Assembly: GCA_946497695.1 (NCBI GenBank)
Contig: CAMMLJ010000003.1
Span: 1 to 64,000 of the forward strand
Reading direction: 5' to 3'
DNA from: an uncultured Clostridium sp.
GTDB taxonomy: Bacteria; Bacillota; Clostridia; TANB77; CAG-508
DNA length: 64,000 nucleotides
A program made the translations under genes and the position numbers. The first letter of the stretch is position 1. Each line of letters begins with the position of its first letter. Below are positions 36,637 through 44,580 of this stretch, piece by piece. A model generated the notes under the pieces. It worked only from the letters and a program-made list of their open reading frames with translations, had not been told where the DNA came from and made no database searches.

Positions 36637-37833
36637 TTACGCGGAAATAGTTAACACTGCTGGATTAACAGTTCCTGGTCCAGAATAATTCCATTTAGAA
36701 TTATAGTATTTCCGGAATTCTTCCCCATACTGCCACACTCTTGAAATTATACTTGCTGCGGCTCCATACATAAATCCAGTGACACCATCTACATCAGCCA
36801 AATTGGAACATCTGTCCCAGATTTCTGATATTTTCATACCATATTTTTGGATTAAGTACTCCATGTACTGAGTCCATATTATAGTGTAGCGTATGACAGC
36901 TTTGCTATAAGCATCTTCACTGTTTACACGTTTACACGTTTCCCATATTTCTGTTTCTTTCACCGAAAATTCACCATTCTTCTGGAATTTTCTTATCTTT
37001 TCCAGTACTACCTTATGGCGACATTCTTTTTTCAAGCTCTTTGCACGTTTCCTAATGTACTCAGGAGAATGAATATATTCTTCCCACTCTTTTTCCCAAA
37101 GTTCATGAGTCATATCACAAGATGTTTCATACATTTCATAGATGTGGTTCACATTCCATTCATAAACCGTCATCGAGAACTCATTAAAACTTATCTCAAC
37201 ACCTTTTACTCCATACATATTGTTGTACGGACTAAAGCACCTGGATATAGTCTTCAGAAATTCTTTGATATGGTCGCCGGCAATAGCTTCTGCCTTTATG
37301 ATTCCATCTTTAAGTGATGAAATTACTAAGCATTCATTCTGGTAATTTCTGAACCATAGCTCCTTACTGTAGCTTGTAATCTTTTCAAATTCAAAACTAG
37401 TAGTAAATGAATCAAAAAATTTAAATACTTCACTTGGTCCCTCTTTCAGTGGAGCAGGTTTTTCACAAATCTGCGTATCTTCCGCAACATTTTTTACTTC
37501 TTTAGAAGTCTTTAATGCTTTCATCAGCATACAGATTATATTTTTCCTGCCTTCTGATTTTGTAATAATTACAGAGATATTTCGATAAGCAATTTTAATT
37601 TTGTCAACTTTGAAATTGCTCTGCTTTGAAAAGCAACCTGCAACAATCTCTGCGACTCTGTGAAGTGACACAGAATAGTCAAAAGCCAGACACGCCACAC
37701 CTTCTTCATACGATGTGAGTTTAACATCAGTTTTATCGATATTCTCGAACGTCCGTGTCTGAAACACAAATCCTCCATCTGATGCATTTCCTAAGTAGAC
37801 CAGCTTTGTTACTTCTTTCCGTTCCTTTCTCAT
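36637..37833 (-). CDS. Hypothetical protein, 398 residues, orphan
   Basis: Not recognised. Soluble, no membrane helix. Two weakly similar N-terminal parts (VYLGNASDGGFVFQTRTFE...VAEIVAGCFSKQ and FRNYQNECLVISS...CFSPYNN) may be repeats. The C-terminus is helical and ends WNYSGPGTVNPAVLTI. It has a promoter (TTGATT-N17-TATAAT), a leader of about 80 nt and a dedicated terminator. It is visibly richer in G+C than the flanking genes. Probably a transferred gene of unknown role. Confidence 0.6.
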   Translation of the reverse strand: MRKERKEVTKLVYLGNASDGGFVFQTRTFENIDKTDVKLTSYEEGVACLAFDYSVSLHRVAEIVAGCFSKQSNFKVDKIKIAYRNISVIITKSEGRKNIICMLMKALKTSKEVKNVAEDTQICEKPAPLKEGPSEVFKFFDSFTTSFEFEKITSYSKELWFRNYQNECLVISSLKDGIIKAEAIAGDHIKEFLKTISRCFSPYNNMYGVKGVEISFNEFSMTVYEWNVNHIYEMYETSCDMTHELWEKEWEEYIHSPEYIRKRAKSLKKECRHKVVLEKIRKFQKNGEFSVKETEIWETCKRVNSEDAYSKAVIRYTIIWTQYMEYLIQKYGMKISEIWDRCSNLADVDGVTGFMYGAAASIISRVWQYGEEFRKYYNSKWNYSGPGTVNPAVLTISA

Positions 37834-37914
37834 TATGTTTAACCCCTTTCAAATGTTTTTTCATGATGACGTGTAATTAAAATATCTTTTACACAAAAAA
37901 CATCACTTATAGTT

Positions 37915-37943
37915 ATTATACTACTTTTATTTACATAAATCAA
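37915..37943 (-). promoter_or_regulatory. Promoter of the 398-residue orphan
   Basis: Minus strand: TTGATT, 17 nt, TATAAT. The leader to the ATG is about 80 nt and contains GTGTAA/TTACAC. Confidence 0.65.
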
Positions 37944-37972
37944 TTTTAATAAAGTCATACATTAGCTATATA

Positions 37973-38356
37973 TTAAAACTCTACAATAAATCTATTCAGA
38001 TTTTCTCCTAGATTTATTGTACATTTATTTTTGATTTCACTTTTTGGGATTACATACATCTTTAAATCTGCATTTAGTATAAATAGATAATCTATATTGG
38101 TATTTATTAACGTTTTATATTCTTTTCCTTTTGTTCCTCCACAGCTTTTTAACGAAACTTGATATATGTTATTTTTAGTTTTACACCCTGTAGCCTTTAC
38201 CTGTACTTTATCTAGCTTTCCGTCCTTTTCTATAACTAAATCATAATCTTGTGTATCATTTAAAGGAATAGATACTACATATCCGTTAGTTGAAAAATAT
38301 GCTATTGCCATCCCCAGTCCTGAATTTCCCTTTTCTTTATTAGAAAAAAATTTCAT
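37973..38356 (-). CDS. PD-(D/E)XK endonuclease, intron-associated type (candidate homing endonuclease)
   Basis: 127 residues. The restriction-fold signature is visible: an early Lys-Glu helix, strand with DYDLVIE (D37, D39), then KVQVKATG with Q52-V-K54, a QxK variant of (D/E)xK, and a C-terminal YLFILNADLKMYVIP strand. The family is described as group I intron-associated endonuclease; the prototype I-Ssp6803I is encoded within a cyanobacterial tRNA-fMet intron. Here the gene lies just downstream of the intron-containing tRNA-Tyr (69 nt, beyond a terminator) and not inside the intron. RBS AAGGAGCGCT precedes ATG. The target is inferred, not shown. Confidence 0.75.
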   Translation of the reverse strand: MKFFSNKEKGNSGLGMAIAYFSTNGYVVSIPLNDTQDYDLVIEKDGKLDKVQVKATGCKTKNNIYQVSLKSCGGTKGKEYKTLINTNIDYLFILNADLKMYVIPKSEIKNKCTINLGENLNRFIVEF

Positions 38357-38400
38357 AGCGCTCCTTCGAACTTTTGTTTGTTTTTAACTTTAAAAATAAA

Positions 38401-38419
38401 ATACAAGTCTAGCTTGTAC
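38401..38419 (-). terminator. tRNA transcript terminator
   Basis: GTACAAG / CTTGTAT stem on the minus strand followed by TTTTATTTTTA, right after the CCA of tRNA-Tyr. Confidence 0.75.
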
Positions 38420-38424
38420 TTTAT

Positions 38425-38733
38425 TGGTGGGCAGGGATGGATTCGAACCATCGTACTCAAATGAGAACAGATTTCTTACTACTATAGTTTTCACTACCAT
38501 ATACATGTTTGTAGTCTGGACTTTCTCTTTATCTTAAAATTAAGATACCAGGTATAAAGTCTCTACACTCGGAAATTTCTTTCCTAGCTCGGGATTGTCA
38601 TCAGCCTTACTGTTAAGAGTTCCCCGAATTAGCCCGGTGTTCATCATATAATCACTTATATGAGCTGCAAGTTTAGGTTTTTGATAAACCAAAGACCACA
38701 GTCTGCCGCCTTTAGCCACTCGGCCACCTACCC
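38425..38733 (-). tRNA. tRNA-Tyr (GUA), interrupted by a group I intron
   Basis: Exon 1 (38733-38698) carries acceptor GGGTAGG and D-arm GCCGAGTGGCTAAAGGC, then GCAGACTGT. Exon 2 (38474-38425) starts AAATCTGT, with variable arm TCTCATTTGAGT, T-arm GATGGTTCGAATCCATC, acceptor CCTGCCC, discriminator A and encoded CCA. Joined, the anticodon loop is CTGTAAA, giving GUA (Tyr), and the length is 86 nt, right for a long-variable-arm tRNA. The intron interrupts the anticodon between U35 and A36. It is co-transcribed with tRNA-Met from a consensus promoter at 38843-38871. Confidence 0.9.
38475..38697 (-). ncRNA. Self-splicing group I intron in the tRNA-Tyr anticodon loop
   Basis: The 223-nt insertion ends in G (omega-G) and the 5' exon ends in U, as group I introns require. 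Conserved core elements are present in order. P: TCGGGGAACTC (38623-38627 pairs with Q, CCCGA at 38589-38593, forming P4). R: GTGTAGAGACTTT and S: AAAGAGAAAGTCC, whose GACTTT and AAAGTC (38556-38561 and 38518-38523) form P7. TATCTTA/TAAGATA gives P8. R and S resemble the cyanobacterial tRNA-Leu intron closely. The intron encodes no protein of note. Splicing in vitro would settle activity. Confidence 0.87.
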
Positions 38734-38750
38734 ATGTTATTAAATTAAAA

Positions 38751-38828
38751 TGGTGCTCCCTCAAGGATTTGAACCTTGGACCCACCGGTTATGAGCCGGT
38801 TGCTCTGACCAACTGAGCTAAGGGAGCC
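38751..38828 (-). tRNA. tRNA-Met (CAU)
   Basis: Acceptor GGCTCCC with GGGAGCA, D-arm AGCTCAGTTGGTCAGAGC, anticodon stem-loop CCGGCTCATAACCGG, T-loop GTTCAAATC and encoded CCA. The CAU anticodon on this body suits elongator tRNA-Met; a lysidine-modified tRNA-Ile2 cannot be excluded by eye. The initiator is unlikely because the acceptor closes normally. Confidence 0.9.
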
Positions 38829-38842
38829 TGTCGACGAAATTT

Positions 38843-38871
38843 AGTATACTATTTTTAATATAATATGTCAA
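38843..38871 (-). promoter_or_regulatory. Promoter of the tRNA-Met/tRNA-Tyr unit
   Basis: Minus strand: consensus TTGACA, 17 nt, TATACT, about 15 nt before tRNA-Met. Confidence 0.8.
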
Positions 38872-38923
38872 TAGTTTTTTTATTATTTTTTCATTTTTTT
38901 ATTAAAACATTTCATTTATATTC

Positions 38924-38967
38924 AAAAATACTATATCACCTAGAAAAAAGGTAATATAGTATTTTTT
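38924..38967. terminator. Bidirectional terminator downstream of the coiled-coil gene
   Basis: AAAAATACTATATCACC / GGTAATATAGTATTTTTT, 17 bp with one mismatch and a 9-nt loop. Confidence 0.75.
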
Positions 38968-38998
38968 GGTATATATCTACATAACTTTATCTATAATT

Positions 38999-39952
38999 TT
39001 AATTTTCAGTTTTTCCTTCTGGAAGTGCTGGAACTTCAAGAACAACTCTTATACTCATAATATATTTAATTGTTCTTACAAATTTACTATTTTTAAATCT
39101 TTGCCATAAGCTTGGTTTTGCCTCAAATGTTTCTGCTACATATTGTTCTTGTTGTAGTTTTTCTACTTTTTGAATCGTTTCTACTTTTGGTTGTTGTTTT
39201 ACATTTTCTACTTTTGAAGGTTCAGCAATTGCAGCAACATTAACTTTCTTCTCTTTCTTAGCTTTTACTTTCTTAGCTTTTTGAACTGGTTCCATAACAG
39301 GTTCTACTTGTTCTTCTACTACATCTTCTACTGGTGCTGGTATTTCTTTTAATGCATCTGCTATTTCAAGTCCAATATAACTTAATGCTTTTGATCTATC
39401 TTCTATTCTTTCCATATCTATTTCAATATGTAAATTTGATTCCAAATTAGATATTCTTGCTTTTAATAGTTTTAACGCATCTTTATAATGTTCTGTCTCT
39501 TTGCTTCTGCTTCTTCCGATTATTAATAAAGTATTTATTATATCTTCATCAAAATCATCTTGAGCTTCTTTAACTGCTTCTTTCCAATTCCTTTCTTTTG
39601 TTTCTACTTTTTTTAGAAGTTCCTTTAATTTTCCTCCTAAACTTATGTTTAATTCTCTTTGTCTTATTAAAGTCTCTATTTGCTTAGTATTATCTTCAAA
39701 TTGGCTTGTTGCAAATTCAACTAAATCAAAAGCAGCATTATAAACACTTGCAGGGAAATTTTGCTTCTTTGGATACTCTACCAAATATGTTTTTATAGCT
39801 TCTACTAAATCCTTAAAATAAGTGTCATCATCTAATTGGATGATTTGTTTCTTACTCTTAGGATTAATCATTTTATGAACTTTTTCTATATTTGATAATA
39901 TCTTCTCCTCAGTTATTACCATTCTAACATTTACTATGCCAGATCTAGACAT
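38999..39952 (-). CDS. Hypothetical coiled-coil protein with basic repeat linker
   Basis: About 317 residues. Helical and coiled-coil from residue 20 to 200, then a Pro/Glu/Val and Lys-rich linker (AKKVKAKKEKKVNV), ending in a basic amphipathic stretch SLWQRFKNSKFVRTIKYIMS that could bind membrane. The start is at MSRSGIV because AGGAGGG lies 7 nt before it. It has its own promoter; three helically phased GTAATATT repeats lie between it and tetR. Not recognised; may be regulated by the TetR protein. Confidence 0.6.
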   Translation of the reverse strand: MSRSGIVNVRMVITEEKILSNIEKVHKMINPKSKKQIIQLDDDTYFKDLVEAIKTYLVEYPKKQNFPASVYNAAFDLVEFATSQFEDNTKQIETLIRQRELNISLGGKLKELLKKVETKERNWKEAVKEAQDDFDEDIINTLLIIGRSRSKETEHYKDALKLLKARISNLESNLHIEIDMERIEDRSKALSYIGLEIADALKEIPAPVEDVVEEQVEPVMEPVQKAKKVKAKKEKKVNVAAIAEPSKVENVKQQPKVETIQKVEKLQQEQYVAETFEAKPSLWQRFKNSKFVRTIKYIMSIRVVLEVPALPEGKTEN

Positions 39953-39997
39953 GTAAATTCCCTCCTTCATCATACGTAAATTCCAAAAACTAAGTTT

Positions 39998-40026
39998 ATT
40001 ATACATCTTTCTTTATAATTCTACAA
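39998..40026 (-). promoter_or_regulatory. Promoter of the coiled-coil gene
   Basis: Minus strand: TTGTAG, 17 nt, TATAAT. Confidence 0.65.
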
Positions 40027-40058
40027 TAATATTGCCTTTAATTATTTATTTCATTTTT

Positions 40059-40088
40059 GTAATATTGTCGTAATATTATTGTAATATT
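40059..40088. repeat. Three GTAATATT repeats with an 11-bp period
   Basis: GTAATATT starts at 40059, 40070 and 40081, one helical turn apart, about 33 bp before the -35 of the coiled-coil gene and at the end of tetR. A candidate operator. Confidence 0.5.
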
Positions 40089-40653
40089 ATTTCATTATAC
40101 CTGATATTGCTATCTTTTCTATTTCTTTATACATTGATTGGATATCTATATTTTTTTCGGTTTTTAGTTTGTATATTAAACATGAACTGGTAAGACTAAA
40201 TATCTCGGAAGCGATAATTTCTGGAGACCTATCTATAATTTCTCCTTTTGCTATTCCTTCCCTAACGATTTTTTCTACTATATTTAAATATTCAAACACA
40301 TATTGTCTGCTTCTTTTATTTCTTTCTTCTTTGCCCCACATTTGACTAAGAATAATTGTAATTAGACTCTCATATTTTACTATTACTTTAATTTGAATTA
40401 AAATAATAGCTCGTATTTTATCTATGTAACTTGAAACTTTATCTGTCTTTATTTGGATACTATTTTTTAAAAGTTTCATTCCTTCTTCTACTAAGAAATT
40501 GAATATTTCTTCTTTACTAGAAAAGTGATAATACAAAGTTCCCTTTGCTACTCCTACAGTTGCAGTTATTTCCTCTATACTTGTAGCTTCATATCCCTTA
40601 TCTGCAAATAATTGCATAGCTGTCTCAAATATTTTTCTTTTTGTCTTATTCAT
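40087..40653 (-). CDS. TetR-family transcriptional regulator
   Basis: Typical N-terminal HTH (KIFETAMQLFADKGYEATSIEEI ... VGVAKGTLYYHFSSKEEIF, residues about 7-50) and a helical ligand-binding C-terminus. Ligand unknown. The start ATG lies inside the stop region of the 38-residue reading frame (8-nt overlap), so the pair is translationally coupled. GTAATATT repeats occur at its 3' end. Possible regulon: the adjacent coiled-coil gene. Confidence 0.9.
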   Translation of the reverse strand: MNKTKRKIFETAMQLFADKGYEATSIEEITATVGVAKGTLYYHFSSKEEIFNFLVEEGMKLLKNSIQIKTDKVSSYIDKIRAIILIQIKVIVKYESLITIILSQMWGKEERNKRSRQYVFEYLNIVEKIVREGIAKGEIIDRSPEIIASEIFSLTSSCLIYKLKTEKNIDIQSMYKEIEKIAISGIMK

Positions 40654-40762
40654 TAACATATCTCCTATTTCTTTTGAATTTTAATATAAAGAAATTTCTA
40701 ATTTTAGTCCATCTACTTACTTTAACAACTAAATAAAATTTATTTGGATCTCTTTCTTCCAT
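40646..40762 (-). CDS. Small basic protein (38 residues) coupled to tetR
   Basis: AAAGGAGAAAGCA precedes ATG, a promoter TTGATA-N17-TAAACT stands 30 nt upstream, and the frame runs through to overlap tetR by 8 nt. The product is rich in Lys/Arg/Phe (SRWTKIRNFFILKFK). It may simply ensure translation of tetR, or be a functional peptide. Confidence 0.5.
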   Translation of the reverse strand: MEERDPNKFYLVVKVSRWTKIRNFFILKFKRNRRYVNE

Positions 40763-40791
40763 TGCTTTCTCCTTTGTATAAGTTCTTTTTT

Positions 40792-40820
40792 AGTTTACTA
40801 TAATTCTTCTTTTTTATCAA
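40792..40820 (-). promoter_or_regulatory. Promoter of the 38-residue ORF and tetR
   Basis: Minus strand: TTGATA, 17 nt, TAAACT; the -35 overlaps the mtaB stop. Confidence 0.55.
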
Positions 40821-42121
40821 TACACTTCTTCTAATTTTCCAATTAAATCTATACCCTCTTCGCCTATAATTTTAGCTGTAACTATTTTATTTTGCAAATT
40901 TTCTGCATTTTCTTTAATTTTTACCATTATATAATTCGTAGTATGCCCTTTATAATATCCATCCTCAAATTCTTCTATTAACACTTTTAAGTTAGTGTTA
41001 ATATATCTTTTATTTTGATCTTTTTCATTTTTATCAGATAACTCTATTAATTTTCTACTTCTTTCTTCTTTTATATTACCATCAACTTGATTAGGCATTT
41101 TCTCTGCTTTTGTTCCATGTCTTGGTGAATATTTAAATACATGCATTTTATAAAAAAAGATATTTTTTAAGAACTCATAAGTAGTATTAAATTCTTCATC
41201 CGTTTCTCCAGGAAATCCAACAATTATATCTGTAGTTAGTGCAACATTTGGATATGCCTTTCTTAATAATTCAGTTGCTTTTTTAAATTCTGTGGTAGTA
41301 TAATGCCTATTCATTCTTTTTAAAGTTGCATCACATCCACTTTGCAATGATAAATGAAAATGATCACAAATTTTATCTAATTTGCTTAATCTATTAATAA
41401 AATCTTCTGTAATTAATGTTGGCTCTAATGAGCTTAAACGAATTCTTTCTATTCCTGCTATCTTATTTAATTCTTCTAATAAATCTATTAAACCAATATC
41501 TTCTTCTAAATCTTTTCCGTATGATGCAACATGAATTCCTGTAACTACAATTTCTTTAATTCCTTTTTTAGCTAATTCTGTTACTTCTTTTTTTACATTT
41601 TCTATCTTCCTACTACGTATACGTCCTCTTGCATACGGAATTATACAATATGTACAAAATTGATTACATCCATCTTGGACTTTTATTGCTACTCTATTTT
41701 TGTCTGTATAATTCACACTTCCAAAATCGACAAATTCTTTTTGATGCATTACATCTGATATATGTTCTTGTGGCTTTTTATTGGCTAATGCCTCTTCTAC
41801 ATATTTAACTATTTCTGTCTTTTCACTTATACCTAATATTAAATCTATATCTTTTATCTCTTCTAATTTATCTGCTGCTACTTGTGCATAGCAACCTACT
41901 GCAACTACAATCGCATCTAGATTTAACTGTTTTGTTCTTCTAATCATTTGTCTTGACTTTTTATCTGAAATGCTAGTTACTGTACAAGTATTTATTACAT
42001 AAACATCTGCTTTTTCAGAAAATTCAACTAATTCATAGCCATTTTCTAAGAAAGCTTGAATCATTCCATTTGTTTCATATTGATTTACTTTACACCCTAA
42101 TGTATAAAATGCTACTTTCAT
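40817..42121 (-). CDS. mtaB: tRNA t6A37 methylthiotransferase MtaB
   Basis: Radical SAM enzyme making ms2t6A37 in tRNAs. UPF0004 domain with TLGCKVNQYE, INTCTVTS and GCYAQ Cys ligands; radical SAM motif CNQFCTYCIIPYARG (CxxxCxxC); LSLQSGCD and TDIIVGFPGE; C-terminal TRAM domain. 434 residues is standard. No clear partner gene; a 227-nt gap with repeats separates it from cadA. Confidence 0.96.
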   Translation of the reverse strand: MKVAFYTLGCKVNQYETNGMIQAFLENGYELVEFSEKADVYVINTCTVTSISDKKSRQMIRRTKQLNLDAIVVAVGCYAQVAADKLEEIKDIDLILGISEKTEIVKYVEEALANKKPQEHISDVMHQKEFVDFGSVNYTDKNRVAIKVQDGCNQFCTYCIIPYARGRIRSRKIENVKKEVTELAKKGIKEIVVTGIHVASYGKDLEEDIGLIDLLEELNKIAGIERIRLSSLEPTLITEDFINRLSKLDKICDHFHLSLQSGCDATLKRMNRHYTTTEFKKATELLRKAYPNVALTTDIIVGFPGETDEEFNTTYEFLKNIFFYKMHVFKYSPRHGTKAEKMPNQVDGNIKEERSRKLIELSDKNEKDQNKRYINTNLKVLIEEFEDGYYKGHTTNYIMVKIKENAENLQNKIVTAKIIGEEGIDLIGKLEEVY

Positions 42122-42195
42122 TTTCCTTCCTCTCTCTTACATTTAATCGCTATTATATCAGTAAAATTCATTTTTTTCAACAGGGAAATAAGAAC

Positions 42196-42224
42196 AGGGA
42201 AATGGGGACGTTCTTTTTTTCCCT
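42196..42224 (+). repeat. Dispersed repeat, variant copy
   Basis: AGGGAAATGGGGACGTTCTT followed by T5CCCT, two or three substitutions relative to the 33159 copy. Flanked by additional CAGGGAAAT and CAAATCCCTG units. Confidence 0.75.
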
Positions 42225-42235
42225 AATAAAAAAAC

Positions 42236-42299
42236 AGGCTATTTTAATCCACTATAAAATAGCCTACGTTAAAATCCTGGATTTATCCGGGATTTTAAC
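42236..42299. terminator. Twin hairpins between cadA and mtaB
   Basis: First: AGGCTATTTTA / TAAAATAGCCT, 11 bp. Second: GTTAAAATCCTGGAT / ATCCGGGATTTTAAC, 15 bp with one mismatch and a TT loop. Both are strong; the second probably ends the cadA unit or its repeat-derived tail. Confidence 0.6.
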
Positions 42300-42300
42300 A

Positions 42301-42316
42301 ACGTCCCCAAATCCCT
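42301..42316 (-). repeat. Half copy of the dispersed repeat
   Basis: ACGTCCCCAAATCCCT, minus orientation, followed by three tandem CAAATCCCTG-like units (up to 42346). Confidence 0.55.
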
Positions 42317-42348
42317 GCCTGTCAAATCCCTGTCCAAATCCCTGTCTT

Positions 42349-44196
42349 CTATTTTCTAAATATTCTTAAAGCATTTAATACTGTAAGTAATGTAACTCCT
42401 GTATCAGCTAATACTGCAAGCCATATTGGTGCTGTTCCAAATAAGCCTACAATTAACACAACAAGTTTTGCAAGTAATGAAAATGTTATATTAAATTTTA
42501 CTATCCTCATTGTTTTTTTAGCAATTCTTATTATTGTTGGTAAGATTGAAATGTCGTTAGATATTAAGATTCCATCAGCTGTGCTATTTGCAATTTCTGA
42601 GCCTGTTCCCATGCTCATTCCAAAATCGGCTGTTGCAATTACTGGACTATCATTAATTCCATCCCCTAAAAATGTTACTTTCTTCTTATTTGCTTGTAAT
42701 TCTCTTACTTTGTTTAATTTTTCTTGTGGTAATAATTCTGCATATACTTTTGATATTTTTAATTTATCTGCAATATTCTTAGCAGCCTTTTTATTGTCAC
42801 CTGTTAATATTGCAACATCTTTTACTCCTGCCTCTTTTAAATTATCTACTATATTTTCTACATTTTCTCTTAATTCTTCTTTTAATGTTATATATCCTAC
42901 AATTTGTTTGTCTACTGCAAGTGTAATAGTATTATCAACATATTCTGCTGTATTTACATCGTATTTTTCCATTAGTTTCTTATTTCCAAATAAAATTTCT
43001 TTTCCGTTTATAATCCCATATAAACCATGTCCAGAATATTCTATATAATCTTTTACTTCTAATTTTTCTATGTCTTTTTTATAGTTTGCAACTGCTGTTG
43101 CAATAGGATGATTAGATAAACTTTCTATACTGTAAATATATTCTAACATTTCATTTTCTGAAATTTTTGTTGCTTCTAATTTATCTATAACCATTTTTCC
43201 TGTAGTTAATGTTCCTGTCTTGTCAAACGCAATTATATCTGTTTTTGATAAATTTTCTATATGTTTTGTTCCTTTTATAATCATTCCTTTTTTAGAAATC
43301 GCGCCTATACAAGAGAAAAATGATAATGGTATAGAAATTACTAAACTACATGGGCAAGATGCTACTAAGAAGAACAATGCTAAGTCTATCCACTTATCCA
43401 TACTTGCACCTAATATTAATGGAATTATTACTAATAAAACTGCAATTGCTATCACAATAGGTGTATATATTTTAGAAAATTTAGTAATAAACTTTTCTGT
43501 CTTTCCTTTATTAGTAGTTGCTTCATATACTAAATCAATTATTTGTGAAGCCATAGAATCTTTATATTCTTTTTCTGCTTTAATATAAATTGCACTATTT
43601 AAATTTATACTTCCAGAAATAACTTCATTATTCTTTTCTGCTTTAACAGGTTTGCTCTCTCCTGTAATTGGTGATGTATCTATTTGAGATGTACCAGCTG
43701 TAACTATTCCGTCAACAGGAATTTTTTCACCAGGTTTTACAAGTAAGATGTCACCTATTTTTACATCCTCTACTTTAACAACATTTACAGTATCTCCATC
43801 AACTAAATTAGCATTATTAGCTTTAATTTTAGTTATATCTTCTATGTTTTTATTAGATCTAGCTTCCGCAAATTCTTCTAAGAATTCGCCTAATTTAAAT
43901 AATAATACAACCAAACAACTCTCTGGATAATCACCTTTTATAAATGCTCCAATTATAGCTATTGTCATTAATGTACTCTCTTCGAAATTAAACTTAACTA
44001 AATTTTTTATTCCTTCTATTAATAAATCATAACCTGCAAATAATACTGCTACTAAATATATCCAAATTTTATATGATGTTAAAGCCGGAATAAATCCAAT
44101 ACCAAATAGAACTAATGAAAGTATATAAAAAACTATTTTGCTTTTATTTTTTTCCTTAACTTCACATTCTTCATGATTATGACTACAACATGCCAT
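42349..44196 (-). CDS. cadA: Zn/Cd/Pb-type P1B ATPase without an N-terminal HMA domain
   Basis: Pumps divalent heavy metals outward. Eight membrane helices; CPC in VASCPCSLVIS; DKTGTLTTGK phosphorylation site; HP (LSNHPIA); GDGIND. The N-terminus is only a short Cys/His cluster (ACCSHNHEECEV) in place of an HMA domain. It overlaps cadC by 14 nt (44183-44196), so they are coupled. The regulator senses the same metals. Confidence 0.95.
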   Translation of the reverse strand: MACCSHNHEECEVKEKNKSKIVFYILSLVLFGIGFIPALTSYKIWIYLVAVLFAGYDLLIEGIKNLVKFNFEESTLMTIAIIGAFIKGDYPESCLVVLLFKLGEFLEEFAEARSNKNIEDITKIKANNANLVDGDTVNVVKVEDVKIGDILLVKPGEKIPVDGIVTAGTSQIDTSPITGESKPVKAEKNNEVISGSINLNSAIYIKAEKEYKDSMASQIIDLVYEATTNKGKTEKFITKFSKIYTPIVIAIAVLLVIIPLILGASMDKWIDLALFFLVASCPCSLVISIPLSFFSCIGAISKKGMIIKGTKHIENLSKTDIIAFDKTGTLTTGKMVIDKLEATKISENEMLEYIYSIESLSNHPIATAVANYKKDIEKLEVKDYIEYSGHGLYGIINGKEILFGNKKLMEKYDVNTAEYVDNTITLAVDKQIVGYITLKEELRENVENIVDNLKEAGVKDVAILTGDNKKAAKNIADKLKISKVYAELLPQEKLNKVRELQANKKKVTFLGDGINDSPVIATADFGMSMGTGSEIANSTADGILISNDISILPTIIRIAKKTMRIVKFNITFSLLAKLVVLIVGLFGTAPIWLAVLADTGVTLLTVLNALRIFRK

Positions 44197-44563
44197 GCTT
44201 TTCTTCCTCCTCTAAAATATGATCTAATGCCATTTGTATAATAAGTTCTATGTGCTCATCATCTAAACTATAAAAGATTTGTTTTCCTTCTCTTCTAAAT
44301 TTTACTAATTTACTATTTCTTAAAAGCTGTAATTGATGAGAAACTTGTGATTGATTTAACCCTAGTAATTCGCATAAATCACACACACATAATTCTTCTT
44401 TTAATAAACTACAAATTATTTTTAATCTAGTTTCATCTGAAAATAGTTTAAACATATTAGATAATTTTTGATATTCATTAGCCTTTGGTTCTAATGATTT
44501 AACATTGTTTATTTTATTTAAATGTGGACAGTTTTCTGCACACACTAATTTTTCTTCTTCCAT
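44183..44563 (-). CDS. cadC: ArsR/SmtB-family metal repressor (CadC-like)
   Basis: 126 residues. ELCVCDLCELLGL supplies the alpha3 Cys pair plus a third Cys, with an N-terminal CAENCPHL extra pair, together CadC-type sensor ligands; LNQSQVSHQLQLLRNSKLVKFRREGKQIFYSL is the winged helix. It represses the cadC-cadA operon until metal binds. Three TCATATGA sites 16 bp apart upstream form a likely operator. RBS AGGAGGAGG before ATG. Confidence 0.93.
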   Translation of the reverse strand: MEEEKLVCAENCPHLNKINNVKSLEPKANEYQKLSNMFKLFSDETRLKIICSLLKEELCVCDLCELLGLNQSQVSHQLQLLRNSKLVKFRREGKQIFYSLDDEHIELIIQMALDHILEEEEKHGML

Positions 44564-44580
44564 TTTTACCTCCTCCTATA

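Noticed and set aside
38540..38785. 81-residue frame across the tRNA region
   Set aside because: It overlaps the tRNA-Tyr intron and both tRNAs, so it is a chance frame.
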